64,000 nucleotides of DNA from Nocardiopsis sp. FR4. Its GTDB lineage: Bacteria; Actinomycetota; Actinomycetes; Streptosporangiales; Streptosporangiaceae. Under the pieces are notes generated by a model that was not told where the DNA came from, searched no databases, and was given only the letters and a program-made list of their open reading frames with translations. Made by a program: the position numbers and the translations under genes. The stretch covers positions 62,001-126,000 of the forward strand of contig NZ_VWVV01000013.1 in the NCBI RefSeq assembly GCF_009830945.1. The letters are read 5' to 3'. This document shows positions 34,626 through 43,271 of this stretch, one piece after another. Position 1 is the stretch's first letter. Every line of letters begins with the position of its first letter.

Positions 34626-35984
34626 TCACAACCCAAGGCGCTCGATCGCTTTGAGGTAGGCCTCGCTGTAGGTGGGGAACTGGGCGATGCCGTCGAGCAG
34701 GGTGTCGATCGGGATCTGGGCGCGGATGGCCAGAGCGGCCTGGTGGATCCACTCCCCGGCCAGCGGTGCGACGGCCCAGGCTCCGACGAGGAGGCGGCGG
34801 TCGCGGTCGGCGAGCAGGCCGAGCGTGCCGAGGGGGTCGGTCTCATAGGTCCAGGGACGGGCCAGGGACGCGGCGATGTCGAGTTCGCTGGTGGCCAGGC
34901 AGAGGTCCTGGTCGCGGGCCTGTGCGGCGGTCAGTCCGACGGCGGCGATCTCGGGTTGGGCGAAGACCACCCGCGGAACGGCGGTGTAGTCGGTGCGGCG
35001 GGATCTGCCCAGGATGGTGTCAGCGACCACACGGGCCTGGTATAGGGCCACGTGGGTGAACATCGCGATGCCGGTGACGTCGCCGAGCGCCCACAGCCCG
35101 TCCTCGGTGGCACGGCAGTACTCATCGACGCCGAGGGCGCCACGGTCGTCGGTCTCGACACCGACGGTGTCCAGGCCCAGGTCGTCGGTGCGGGGACGGC
35201 GGCCCGTGCCCAGGATGATCACGTCGGTGTCCACCCGGGTGCCGTCGTCGAGTTCGACCACGGTGTGGTCACCGTCGCGGTGGGCGGCGGTGGCCTGTCG
35301 GCCCAGGCGGAGGTCGACACCGTCCTTGCCGAGCCGTTCGGCGACCAGTTCGCTCAGGCGCGGTTCCTCGCGGTCCAGCAGGCGCGGGCCGCGCTGGACG
35401 ATGGTGACGCGGGTGCCCATACGGGCCAGGAACTGGCCCAGTTCCACACCGACCGCGCTGCCACCGACCATGACGGCTCGCTGGGGGATCTCCCGCAGGG
35501 TGGTGGCTTCCCGGTTGGTCCACACCTCCACCTGGTCCAGGCCGTCGATGGGCGGGCGCAGCGCATCGGAGCCGGTGGCGACCACGATGTGCTCGGCACT
35601 CAGCCGCTGGCCGTTCACCTCGATACGCCACGGGTTCCGCCCGACCAGGCGGGCCACTCCCTTGACGACGGTGACGCCTTGTTCGCGGTAGCCTTCGACC
35701 TGGGCGGAATCGTCCAGGTGGCGGATCATGTAGTCGCGGTACTCACGCAGGTCCGACCAGTCCAGGTCCGGGCGTTCCAGACCGGCCGCGCCCGCGGCCT
35801 CGGCACGGGCCTCGGGCGGGCGCAGCAGCGTCTTGGAGGGGATGCAGGCCCAGTAGGCGCACTCCCCGCCGATCAGTTCGCGCTCGACCAGGGCCACGCG
35901 CAGCCCTCCCTCGGCGAGTCGGGAGACGGCGGCCTCCCCTCCCGGTCCGGCTCCGATGACGATCACGTCGAAATCCACAGACAT
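34626..35984 (-). CDS. FAD/NAD(P)-dependent disulfide oxidoreductase (MerA/Lpd family), copy 1
   Basis: This 452-residue flavoprotein of the pyridine nucleotide-disulfide family has N-terminal IGAGPGGEAA, the redox pair in GGECAYWACIPSK, an NAD(P) Rossmann GGSAVGVELGQ and LGDVTGIAMFTHVALYQA. The dimerisation domain follows, but the His-Glu dyad region reads FPTYSEAY. That replaces the HPTxSE found in lipoamide dehydrogenase, so the acid-base His is missing. It is not a standard Lpd and has no C-terminal Cys pair for mercury. It is last in a leftward operon and overlaps the membrane-protein gene by 22 bp. Confidence 0.85.
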   Translation of the reverse strand: MSVDFDVIVIGAGPGGEAAVSRLAEGGLRVALVERELIGGECAYWACIPSKTLLRPPEARAEAAGAAGLERPDLDWSDLREYRDYMIRHLDDSAQVEGYREQGVTVVKGVARLVGRNPWRIEVNGQRLSAEHIVVATGSDALRPPIDGLDQVEVWTNREATTLREIPQRAVMVGGSAVGVELGQFLARMGTRVTIVQRGPRLLDREEPRLSELVAERLGKDGVDLRLGRQATAAHRDGDHTVVELDDGTRVDTDVIILGTGRRPRTDDLGLDTVGVETDDRGALGVDEYCRATEDGLWALGDVTGIAMFTHVALYQARVVADTILGRSRRTDYTAVPRVVFAQPEIAAVGLTAAQARDQDLCLATSELDIAASLARPWTYETDPLGTLGLLADRDRRLLVGAWAVAPLAGEWIHQAALAIRAQIPIDTLLDGIAQFPTYSEAYLKAIERLGL

Positions 35985-36346
35985 GCCCTCGTTCCCTTCC
36001 TTTGTGAGGCCAGGTTGTGCGGTGTCTCGTGTCCTGTCGTGGACGGTACGGCCGCGGCGGCGCGGGCGGGCGGACCGCTGACCGTCCTTGTCCAGTGGTG
36101 GACGCCTGTCTCACCGCTGCCGCCTGGAAGGCTGTCGTCGGTGCGGGTGAGACGTGGGCGGCGGTCGCGCACCGCCCACCACACCAAGCCAGTGGCGAAG
36201 ACAGACCCCGTTGTGCCGATGACGGCATGACGGGCGAGGAAGCCCGCGGGCACGAACAGCGCGGCCAGCACGAGCAGCTGCACCCCGCAGCAGGCCAGCA
36301 GCGCCGGCACCGCTCCGCCGACACCGCTTGGTGGTGTTGGATTCAA
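35963..36346 (-). CDS. Small membrane protein with a CC motif, mercury-transport-like
   Basis: TTG 36346 follows GGGGAGATCC. The 127-residue protein has two hydrophobic segments; the first contains ALLACCGVQLLVLAA, a vicinal Cys pair in a helix as in MerT/MerF-type mercury carriers. The polar C-terminal half has little complexity and overlaps the next gene. Position near merA makes Hg or thiol transport plausible, but the resemblance is limited to the CC helix. Confidence 0.45.
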   Translation of the reverse strand: MNPTPPSGVGGAVPALLACCGVQLLVLAALFVPAGFLARHAVIGTTGSVFATGLVWWAVRDRRPRLTRTDDSLPGGSGETGVHHWTRTVSGPPARAAAAVPSTTGHETPHNLASQRKGTRACLWIST

Positions 36347-36473
36347 CGGATCTCCCCGCGTGATTGCCCGCTGTCGACCAGCTGTTTCTGGTCCGCGCGT
36401 GCGGGAGCCGGTCGAGCTCCTGCCGTGTCGGTCAGTGGTCTGCCGACTCCGGTCAGGGAACCGCACCGGCCCC

Positions 36474-36584
36474 CTACCGCCGCAGGAGCCAGATGATTCC
36501 CAGCACAATGAGCACCAGCAGCGCCACTCCGACCAGGGCCCACAGCACCATGAAGGCCATCCCCACGCCCATGCCGTCCATCAC
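36474..36584 (-). CDS. Small single-span membrane protein, about 36 aa
   Basis: A GTG at 36584 lies eight bases after AAAGGAGG. The peptide is a short MDGMGVGMAF head, a long hydrophobic helix and a LLRR tail, an inside-positive one-span protein. Such mini-proteins are common in actinobacterial metal-resistance operons. ATG 36581 is an alternative start. Confidence 0.6.
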   Translation of the reverse strand: MMDGMGVGMAFMVLWALVGVALLVLIVLGIIWLLRR

Positions 36585-36774
36585 GGTCACCACCTCCTTT
36601 CGATCATCCGGCGAGCAGATCGCCACACGGTGTCTGGCTACTCCTGGGAGGCGGTGCGGGTCCGATAAGGCGTTCCCCGCTGGGCCGACCGTCGATCATG
36701 GTGACATGGCCTTCGCTCCCTCTTCCGTTCTCTCTTCTTCGGTGACCGGTTACATGGGCCGGTTGTGCGAGCGC

Positions 36775-37287
36775 TCACGGCCGTCGGCGAGTCAGGCACC
36801 AGACGGTCTCGGTGACCGCGGCGGTGGCCAGCCCGAAGGCCAGATGGGTGAAGAAGCCCCGGGCATGGGTGACCAGGGGATAGTCGCGGTTGGACGCGGA
36901 AAATCCCAGCAGCGGAGTGAGCCCTTCGTCGACGCTCAGAGACATCGCCGCACCGGAGGCCAGACCGGCGTTGACGGGGCCCAGAGGGGTAGTGCGGCGG
37001 ATCAGGGCGTAGACGGGTGCCCAGGAGACGCCGAGTCCGTAGTGGAAGGCCATGCCCGCCTTATCGAGCTGTGGCTCGCTCAGATCCTGTCTTAGTAGAC
37101 GGGTGGTCTTCTCGGCAGCGATGCGAAAGGGCATGCCAGGCCGTGCCTGGTCCTCGCACGCGCGGTCGGCCTCGCTCTCGTGCTCGTAGAGCTTCATGCT
37201 GACCGGCTCCACCACCCTGGAGGCCAGGTAACCGGCCAGCGGCGCGGTGACCAAGTCCTTGGCCAACTCCGTTACCAGGTTCTTCAT
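36775..37287 (-). CDS. DUF1440-like membrane protein
   Basis: This 170-residue protein has an amphipathic N-terminus (LVTAPLAGYLASRVVEPVSM) and three to four hydrophobic segments, for example AFHYGLGVSWAPVYALI. The pattern resembles the YagU/DUF1440 family of inner-membrane proteins. ATG 37287 follows AAGGAGCT. It lies between the DUF3179 gene and the mini membrane protein, all leftward. The function is unknown. Confidence 0.62.
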   Translation of the reverse strand: MKNLVTELAKDLVTAPLAGYLASRVVEPVSMKLYEHESEADRACEDQARPGMPFRIAAEKTTRLLRQDLSEPQLDKAGMAFHYGLGVSWAPVYALIRRTTPLGPVNAGLASGAAMSLSVDEGLTPLLGFSASNRDYPLVTHARGFFTHLAFGLATAAVTETVWCLTRRRP

Positions 37288-37360
37288 AGCTCCTTACCTT
37301 TCTCCTCGTGTGGGACCAGGACAGGTGAAGAAGGGGTGGGCGGACCGGCGGACCCCGGTG

Positions 37361-38701
37361 TCAGTCGCTGGTGAAGCGCCGCGGTGCCGTCCCGACACCG
37401 GGCCCTGTGTGGGCGGACTCGGGCTCGGCGCGCTCGTCAGTGAGGCGGTGCAACGCCGTTCCTGGGTGGTGGTACCGCCAGCCGAACCAGAACACCTTGT
37501 CGAAGGAGAAGGCGACGGGTTCGAGCCGTTGTCCGGCCAGGGGGCCGTGGACGGCACGGCCCAGAACGTTCCAGACCGTGCCGGTCTCCCGGTCGCGGAA
37601 CTGGTTGGCGTCGCCGGGGTCGAAGGTCAGCGTCCGTCCGTCATGATGGCGCTGGTGGCCCGCCGCGATGTCGGTGGCCGGATCGTAGAGGACCGCGACG
37701 GGGCACCCGCCCGCGGTGTCGTTGACCGCCCGGTGGCGGTCGAGAAACCCGCGGGTGTAGGCGCGGGCGTCGTCTCCCTGGCGCAGGGCGAACACGCGGG
37801 CCTTGGGATGGAGAGTGGTGTCCGCGCCGCCGCGTACTGGTAAGAACGGCCATTCCCCGGTGCGTGTGCGCATATGGGCGGCTCGCATGACACGGGTGAT
37901 CAGCCGGTCGCGCGGTGACATCGTCACCGGTTCGGCGATGGTGGACTCTGGCACCAGGCGGTGCCACGCCGACCAAGTGGTGTAGGTAACCGGTACAACC
38001 GTGACCGGATCACCCTGGCTCCCGCCGTAGGGGCGCTCGGGGAGGAGCTGCTGCACGAGGCTCTTCGTCGTCGCATCCCAGTACAGGATGTTGTCGTTGG
38101 GGGCGGAGACAACGGACAGGTCTCGGCTGGAGCCGGTCTCGGAGTGACGGTAGGCGATAGCGCTGTTGGTCAGCCCGCAGTAGCTGACGGTGACCCGCTC
38201 ACCGCCCAGCGAGTCCGTCACGGCGTGTGGGCGGGCCAGGGCCCGTGCCGGGTACGCCCGGGCCTCACCCCCCAGGAACAGCCCCAGCACCTCGGTGTCC
38301 GCGTCAACGAAGACCCGGTCCGCTTCCGACCCCGGACGCAGCCGGAGCCGGTCACGCCGCCGCGAGAACAGGAACGGGTCGTAGATCAGGGGCCCCACCG
38401 CAACCATGGCTCCCAGCAGCAACCCCGCGGCTATGGCCGCGGTCGGGGAGGCGCGTCCATCGCGTGTCCGGGCGGCGAGAATGAGGGTCGCCGTGGCGGA
38501 GACCGCGAGCAGGTTTCGCCGGTGGCGGTAGACCATGTACAGCTCACCGTAGCCGGGTGGGCGGACCATAAGCCGGGGTGTGGACAGTACGGACAGCACG
38601 TAGGCGGGCGGGGCGGTCGCCGCTGCCGCCAGTAGCGCGTTCGCCGCGTGCTTCCACCGTCGTCGATCACGTGGCCCCCGCCTGTTCTTCATGGGATCCA
38701 T
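37361..38701 (-). CDS. DUF3179 domain membrane-anchored protein, copy 1
   Basis: This 446-residue protein has three to four N-terminal hydrophobic helices and a DUF3179 domain. Typical pieces are EARAYPARALARPHAV, VTVSYCGLTNSAIAY and a second half with DARAYTRGFLDRHRAVND. DUF3179 proteins are often periplasmic and associated with redox or thioredoxin-like genes, but their biochemical role is not known. ATG 38701 follows GAGGAGGG. It starts 79 bp after merA's end, so one leftward operon is likely. A second DUF3179 gene is at 46.3 kb. Confidence 0.8.
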   Translation of the reverse strand: MDPMKNRRGPRDRRRWKHAANALLAAAATAPPAYVLSVLSTPRLMVRPPGYGELYMVYRHRRNLLAVSATATLILAARTRDGRASPTAAIAAGLLLGAMVAVGPLIYDPFLFSRRRDRLRLRPGSEADRVFVDADTEVLGLFLGGEARAYPARALARPHAVTDSLGGERVTVSYCGLTNSAIAYRHSETGSSRDLSVVSAPNDNILYWDATTKSLVQQLLPERPYGGSQGDPVTVVPVTYTTWSAWHRLVPESTIAEPVTMSPRDRLITRVMRAAHMRTRTGEWPFLPVRGGADTTLHPKARVFALRQGDDARAYTRGFLDRHRAVNDTAGGCPVAVLYDPATDIAAGHQRHHDGRTLTFDPGDANQFRDRETGTVWNVLGRAVHGPLAGQRLEPVAFSFDKVFWFGWRYHHPGTALHRLTDERAEPESAHTGPGVGTAPRRFTSD

Positions 38702-38779
38702 TTCCCTCCTCGTTGTTCACTCGGAGTTCCGCGGTGGCCCCCGGAGTCCGGGACAAGCCGATGATCGTTCTCTCGGTGG

Positions 38780-40180
38780 TCAGGAGGCGCAGCAGGAGAG
38801 CATGGCCACGTCGCGGGTGAAGGTCTGGGCGGCCAGCTTGAGCCCCTCGGCCATGGTCAGGTACGGACACCAGGTCTCGGCCATGTGCTCCACCGTCATC
38901 TGGGCCTGCACCGCGTAGACGGCGGCGGCGATCACGTCCCCGGCCCCCTCGGCCACCGCGGTGACTCCGACCACGCGGCCGGTCGCGCGTTCGGCGACGA
39001 TCTTGACCAGGCCCCGGGTGTCGCGGTTGACCAGCGCGCGCGGCACGTTCTCCAGCGGCAGGACGCGGCACTCACAGTCCAACCCCTGTCCCTCGGCCTG
39101 GGCTTCGGTGAGTCCGACCCCGGCGATGGCGGGGCTGGTGAAGGTCACCCTGGGCAGGTGGGTGTAGTCCAGGACCCGGTCGGCGCCCTCCAGGGCATTG
39201 GAGGCCACCACCGCGCCGTGGGCTCCGGCGACGTAGACGAACTGGGGGTGCCCGGTCACGTCCCCGGCCGCCCAGATCCGGGGGTTGGCGGTACGCAGGT
39301 GCTCGTCGACCACGGCTTCGCCGCGTGCACCGGTTTCCACACCGACGGCCTGGAGGTTCAGGCCCTCGGTGACGGGGCGGCGTCCGGTGGCGACCAGCAC
39401 CTGCTCGGCGCGCACCTCCTGTCCGCCGAGGTCGGCCACGGCCTGGCCGTTCTCACGTCGGATCCGGGTCAGGGTGGCGCCGGTGCGCACGGTGATGTCC
39501 TCGTCGGCGAAGATCCCCTCGATGGCCTGGCTGGCCTCGGGTTCCTCGTGGGGTGCGAGGCGCTCCAGGGCCTCCACCACGGTGACGCGGGTGCCCAGGC
39601 GGGCGAAGAGCTGGGCCTGTTCCAGGCCGATGTAGTTGCCGCCCACCACCAGCAGTGACTCCGGCAGTCGGTCCAGTTCCATGGCGGTGGTCGAGGTCAG
39701 GTAGTCCACCTCGTCCAGTCCGTCGACGGGCGGGGCCCAGGGGGCCGAGCCGGTGGCGATGACGTAGTGGTCGGCCTCGACGCGCTGGGTGCCGCCCTCG
39801 GCCAGGTCGACCTCCAGCGCCGGCCCCTGGACGAACCGCGCCTGTCCGGTGAGTATGTCCCAGCCGTACTCCTTGGCCAGGTCCACGTACTTGTCGGCGC
39901 GCATGCCCTCCACCAGGGCGCGTTTGCCGCCGATCAGCGCGGCGAAGTCCACCTGCTCGGCGCTCGCGCGGACACCGGGGAAGCGCTCCGCGCTCAGCGC
40001 GACGTGGCGTGCCTCGGCCGCGGCCAGCAGCGCCTTGGAGGGCACGCATCCGGTGTTGACGCAGGTTCCCCCGACCGTGCCGCGCTCGACCATCACCACC
40101 GAGCGGTCCTTGCGGCGCGCGGCGATGGCGGCGGCGAAAGCCGCCCCACCTGAGCCGATGACCGCCAGATCGAATCCCAT
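38780..40180 (-). CDS. merA: Mercuric reductase
   Basis: This 466-residue MerA reduces Hg(II) to Hg(0) with NADPH. It lacks the N-terminal HMA domain, like many actinobacterial MerA proteins. Visible are VIGSGGAAFAAAIAA, the redox-active GGTCVNTGCVPSK, GGNYIGLEQAQ, AAGDVTGHPQFVYVAG, the tyrosine-bearing VYAVQAQMTVE region, and the C-terminal vicinal cysteines in MLSCCAS (463-464) that hand Hg to the active site. ATG 40180 follows GGAGGAGG. The divergent ArsR-type gene is the probable regulator. No merB is seen. Confidence 0.93.
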   Translation of the reverse strand: MGFDLAVIGSGGAAFAAAIAARRKDRSVVMVERGTVGGTCVNTGCVPSKALLAAAEARHVALSAERFPGVRASAEQVDFAALIGGKRALVEGMRADKYVDLAKEYGWDILTGQARFVQGPALEVDLAEGGTQRVEADHYVIATGSAPWAPPVDGLDEVDYLTSTTAMELDRLPESLLVVGGNYIGLEQAQLFARLGTRVTVVEALERLAPHEEPEASQAIEGIFADEDITVRTGATLTRIRRENGQAVADLGGQEVRAEQVLVATGRRPVTEGLNLQAVGVETGARGEAVVDEHLRTANPRIWAAGDVTGHPQFVYVAGAHGAVVASNALEGADRVLDYTHLPRVTFTSPAIAGVGLTEAQAEGQGLDCECRVLPLENVPRALVNRDTRGLVKIVAERATGRVVGVTAVAEGAGDVIAAAVYAVQAQMTVEHMAETWCPYLTMAEGLKLAAQTFTRDVAMLSCCAS

Positions 40181-40225
40181 GATCGTTCCTCCTCCGCAGG
40201 CCCTCTACCCCTGCCACCTGCTCAT

Positions 40226-40276
40226 ATTCGCTTTTGCGGATGTTATTCCGCCAGCATAGTATCTGCTTGAGCGAAT
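40226..40276. promoter_or_regulatory. merA/arsR divergent promoter with inverted repeats
   Basis: The 129-bp spacer has a perfect GCGGA-N6-TCCGC dyad (40236-40251) and a wider pair, ATTCGC at 40226-40231 and GCGAAT at 40271-40276. One of these is the likely operator of the ArsR-type regulator, controlling merA and itself. Confidence 0.5.
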
Positions 40277-40309
40277 ACGACGGAGAAGCGGAGAGGGCGT
40301 GTCAGCACG

Positions 40310-40699
40310 TTGGACAGCACACGAGAGACCACCACTCCCGAACCGGTCGGGCCACAGGCGCTACTGCCCGAGGAGGGCGCGGCCGTGGACACGGTCGCCA
40401 AGTTCTTCCGCGCGCTGGGCGACCCCACCCGGCTGCGCCTGCTGGAGTTCTTGCTGCGCACCGAACACACGGTCACCGAGTGCGTCGAGCACGTGGGTCT
40501 GTCCCAGGGGCGGGTCTCCACACACCTGTCCTGCCTGGCCGACTGCGGGTACGTGCGGGCGCGCCGCCAGGGCCGACGCGCCTACTACCGCGTCGTCGAC
40601 CCACGGGTGGCCGACCTGGTCGTGCTCGCCCGCGCTCTGGCCGCCGACAACCGCACCGCCCTGACCTGCTGCGAACGCATCGACGCCCACGACCACTGA
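40310..40699 (+). CDS. ArsR/SmtB-family regulator, probable mer repressor
   Basis: This 129-residue winged-helix repressor has FRALGDPTRLRLLEFLL, the recognition segment VGLSQGRVSTHLSCLADCGY and the wing RRQGRRAYYRV. Cysteines in TECVEH, LSCLADC and ALTCC could form the metal site; Streptomyces mer operons are known to use ArsR-family regulators. It starts at TTG 40310; no ATG fits and the ribosome binding site is weak. It is divergent from merA. Confidence 0.83.
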   Translation: MDSTRETTTPEPVGPQALLPEEGAAVDTVAKFFRALGDPTRLRLLEFLLRTEHTVTECVEHVGLSQGRVSTHLSCLADCGYVRARRQGRRAYYRVVDPRVADLVVLARALAADNRTALTCCERIDAHDH

Positions 40700-40805
40700 C
40701 CTCACGCGGGGAGACGGTCACGCGTTCCGCGCCCGCCGATCCCGGTTCGGCCGCGGTCGCTCTCGTCGCCGCGGCCGAACCGCTCGTGTCGTACCGGAGG
40801 GCCGG

Positions 40806-41075
40806 TCAGGAACAACCGCCGACCCCCGCGGCCAGCAGGCCCTCACGTGTCGGGCCGCTCCGTTCCCGGCAGCAGGGGGCCACCCGGCCGTCCACCACGA
40901 CGGCGGGGATGCCGGTGAGGCCGTACTCGGCCGCCCTGGTCACCGCCTCAGGGTCCTGGCGCAGGTCACGCACCTGTACCCGGCAACCGGGCCCGGCCAG
41001 TTCCCTGACCATCCCGACCACGGGCTCGCAGCCCGCGCATCCGGTCGTGAACACCTCCACCTGGCTCTTCGCCAT
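40806..41075 (-). CDS. Thioredoxin-like small protein with multiple Cys pairs
   Basis: This 89-residue protein of the thioredoxin/glutaredoxin type has VEVFTTGCAGCEPVV with a CxxC at the first strand-helix, and a later GIPAVVVDGR cis-Pro motif. Extra cysteines follow in APCCRERS and GGCS. It may trap or reduce a thiophilic metal. ATG 41075 follows AGGAGGTG. It lies directly downstream of a MerR-type operator-promoter and a MerR gene. Confidence 0.78.
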   Translation of the reverse strand: MAKSQVEVFTTGCAGCEPVVGMVRELAGPGCRVQVRDLRQDPEAVTRAAEYGLTGIPAVVVDGRVAPCCRERSGPTREGLLAAGVGGCS

Positions 41076-41096
41076 GGTTCTCACCTCCTGGTCGGC

Positions 41097-41128
41097 ACGC
41101 TAGACCTTCCAGTCGGGTGGAAGGTCAA
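41097..41128 (-). promoter_or_regulatory. MerR-type promoter with palindromic operator
   Basis: On the minus strand the -35 TTGACC (41128-41123) and -10 TAGCGT (41102-41097) are 20 bp apart. A perfect dyad ACCTTCCA-N6-TGGAAGGT (41104-41125) fills the spacer. Overlong spacing with an internal dyad is the hallmark of MerR-activated promoters. It drives the thioredoxin-like gene. Confidence 0.85.
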
Positions 41129-41547
41129 GTGTGTGTCCCGCCCTGTCGGTGGACGTGGTCGATCAGAGGGCACGAGGCGGAAGCCGCGTCGGCCTCCCGG
41201 GTCAACTGGTCGGCTCGGGCGTCCAGGTCCAACAGTTGCTCACGCAGGCGTTGGAGTTCGCCGAGACGGCGATCGATGTCGGCGACGTGGTCATGAAGCA
41301 CGCCGCGGACATAGGCGCAGGGGCGCTGGTCCGCGTCGCGCAGCGCCAGGACCTCGGCGATCTCGTCCAGGCGCATTCCCAGCCGCTGGGCGGCCCTGAC
41401 GAACCCCAGCCGTTCGACGTCGGCTTCGTCGTAGACACGGTAGCCCGCGCTCGTACGCCGCACAGCGGGCAACAACCCGATCCGCTCGTAGTAACGGACG
41501 GTCCCGGGGTTCACCCCACCCCGGCGCGCCAGCTCTCCGATGCGCAT
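41125..41547 (-). CDS. MerR-family metal-responsive regulator
   Basis: This 140-residue protein has the MerR winged helix (MRIGELARRGGVNPGTVRYY), a long dimerisation helix (LGELQRLREQLLDLDARADQ) and cysteines at 77 and 126. These correspond to the first and last metal ligands of MerR/ZntR/CadR proteins; the middle Cys is absent, so metal specificity is unclear. Start ATG 41547 is preceded by GGGGAGGC. Its stop codon abuts the operator it probably binds. Confidence 0.87.
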   Translation of the reverse strand: MRIGELARRGGVNPGTVRYYERIGLLPAVRRTSAGYRVYDEADVERLGFVRAAQRLGMRLDEIAEVLALRDADQRPCAYVRGVLHDHVADIDRRLGELQRLREQLLDLDARADQLTREADAASASCPLIDHVHRQGGTHT

Positions 41548-41681
41548 CACGCCTCCCCTATGGATCGGATCGGATCCGGACTTCCTCCTCCCCTTGGACT
41601 TTCCACTCCACGGAAGCCGTCAACCGCGCCGGGGCGCACCGTCCATGCCCCTCGTCGGCGGAAAGACGCTCCGCGGGCGTG

Positions 41682-42416
41682 TCAGCCCCGTCCCCTGGTC
41701 CGCCTGGCCAGGGCCGGGCGGTCGAGCAGGTCGATCGCCGCGTAGCGCACCGCCACCAGCCCCTCCCGCTCGAACTCCTTGAGCACCTTGTTCAGCGAGG
41801 GCCGCCGCACGCCCAGCATCGCGGCCAGGGTGCGCTGCGGCAGGGCGATCACGTCGGTCTCGGCCTCGTCCAACAGCAACTGGGCGGTCTGCTGGGCCAG
41901 GGACCGGCCGAGCAGACCCAGGATCCGCATGTGGCTGGTGTTGAGGCGCTCGGCGACACTGGACAGCCAGCGCCGGGCGATGGCCGGATGGGTGGCCAGC
42001 AGGCGCTCGAACTCCTGCGGATCCAGCTCCAGCAGCTCCACGTCCTCCACCGCGCGCCCGGTGTAGGGCAGGGGCATGCCCAGCAACAGCTGGATGTCGC
42101 CGTCCACGTCCCCGGCCCGCAGGATCTGCACCACGACCCGTCTGGTCCCGGCTCCGGCCACGAGCTCCACGTGCCCCGAGCGCACGATCCACACCCCCGC
42201 CCCGCCGGCCCCGGCCCCGAACACCACCCCCGCGCGGGGCACGCTGCGCCTGCGCAGGGTGGAGGCCAGGGCCGAGACGTCCTCGCCGGTCAGCGGGGCG
42301 GCGGCGCCGCGGCCCACGCAGCGGGCCACCCACGCGGCCTGTTGCAGGCGCGGGTCCTCCCGACCACCCAGCAGGTGCAGGGCGCGGTTCATCGTCGGCG
42401 GCATCTCAGCGGGCAT
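41682..42416 (-). CDS. Crp/Fnr-family regulator A
   Basis: This 244-residue regulator has a cyclic-nucleotide-binding-type beta roll (GVWIVRSGHVELVAG, GDVDGDIQLLLG), a long dimer helix and a winged HTH with LAAMLGVRRPSLNKVLKEFE. There is no N-terminal Fnr-type cysteine cluster. The recognition helix RRPSLNKVL is identical to that encoded, out of frame, by the broken paralogue at 45.4 kb. ATG 42416 is used; GTG 42434 is an alternative. It is divergent from a broken membrane-protein gene. It is a candidate binder of the TGTCA-N6-TGACA sites. Confidence 0.88.
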   Translation of the reverse strand: MPAEMPPTMNRALHLLGGREDPRLQQAAWVARCVGRGAAAPLTGEDVSALASTLRRRSVPRAGVVFGAGAGGAGVWIVRSGHVELVAGAGTRRVVVQILRAGDVDGDIQLLLGMPLPYTGRAVEDVELLELDPQEFERLLATHPAIARRWLSSVAERLNTSHMRILGLLGRSLAQQTAQLLLDEAETDVIALPQRTLAAMLGVRRPSLNKVLKEFEREGLVAVRYAAIDLLDRPALARRTRGRG

Positions 42417-42690
42417 GGGATGGCGGTTCCTCACTCCAAGGCGCCACGCGGCGGCGGACGCCGTTGTGCACGACCCTGTCCCCCTCGACGCTACTGCACG
42501 TCAGAACCCGATGCCCGTTCCCCGGACGCGCGCGACGGCTGTCGGTCACCGACGGGGAGGCGACACCCGTGGAGGCGGCCGTTCGCACGGTGGACGGCCG
42601 AGCGGCCGCGGGCCGGTATGGGGGGTACCACCCGTGGGGTAGACGACCGGTATCGGCCCCTCACAGGACGCGGCCGACACGGACCGAGAG

Positions 42691-43195
42691 GTGGTTCACC
42701 ATTGTTCGCTCCGGAACGGCCCCGGGGCCGTCTCCTGGCCCGGTGTGGTGGTCTGGGGGCTCGTCGCCATGGCCGCCTTCACCCTGTTCATGGTCATGGG
42801 CGGCAGGATGGGGGTGTCGCGCCTGGACATCCTCGACCTGCTCGGCAGTACCGTCGCCGAGCCCGGAACCACACGGGCCCGTGCCGCCGGAACGGCGATC
42901 CACCTCGCCGACGGTGTGGTTCTGGCCGCCGCCTGGGTGTACGCCACACTGTTGTTCGGCGTCGCGGCCACGTGGGTGAGCGGACTGGGCTGGGGGGGTG
43001 CTCCTGACCGTCCTGGCACTGGTGATGCTGAGCAGCGTGGGCGCCGTCCACCCGGCGATGCGCCGCGGTCGGGAGGGAGACCCCGGTGCCGCGGCCCGCA
43101 ACTTCGGGTCGATGACCCCGCCCGGCAGCCTGATGGGACACCTGGTCTACGGTCTCGTCCTGGGGCTGGGCTACCAGTACCTCCCCCTGGGCTGA
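42691..43195 (+). pseudogene. Small membrane protein of the SLMGHLVYG family, frameshifted at a G7 run
   Basis: From GTG 42691 the frame gives two helices (VVWGLVAMAAFTLFMVMGG; VYATLLFGVAATWVSG) and then hits seven G's at 42992-42998. The conserved continuation (VLLTVLALVMLSSVGAVH, then SLMGHLVYGLVLGL) is in another frame to the stop at 43195. One base gained or lost in the G run explains this. It may be a real mutation, phase variation or a sequencing error. Related proteins are at 44.8 and 57.7 kb. Confidence 0.7.
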
Positions 43196-43271
43196 GGCCG
43201 TGCCCTCCCGCCGCCTCCCCGTGCCGCACCCGGCCACGGGGGCGTCAGCGGCCGGTCGCGGAACAGGGCCC

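Noticed and set aside
38780..41547. A complete broad-spectrum mer operon
   Set aside because: MerA and an ArsR-type regulator are clear, but there is no organomercurial lyase gene. The MerT-like candidates are either weak or 11 kb away under other control.
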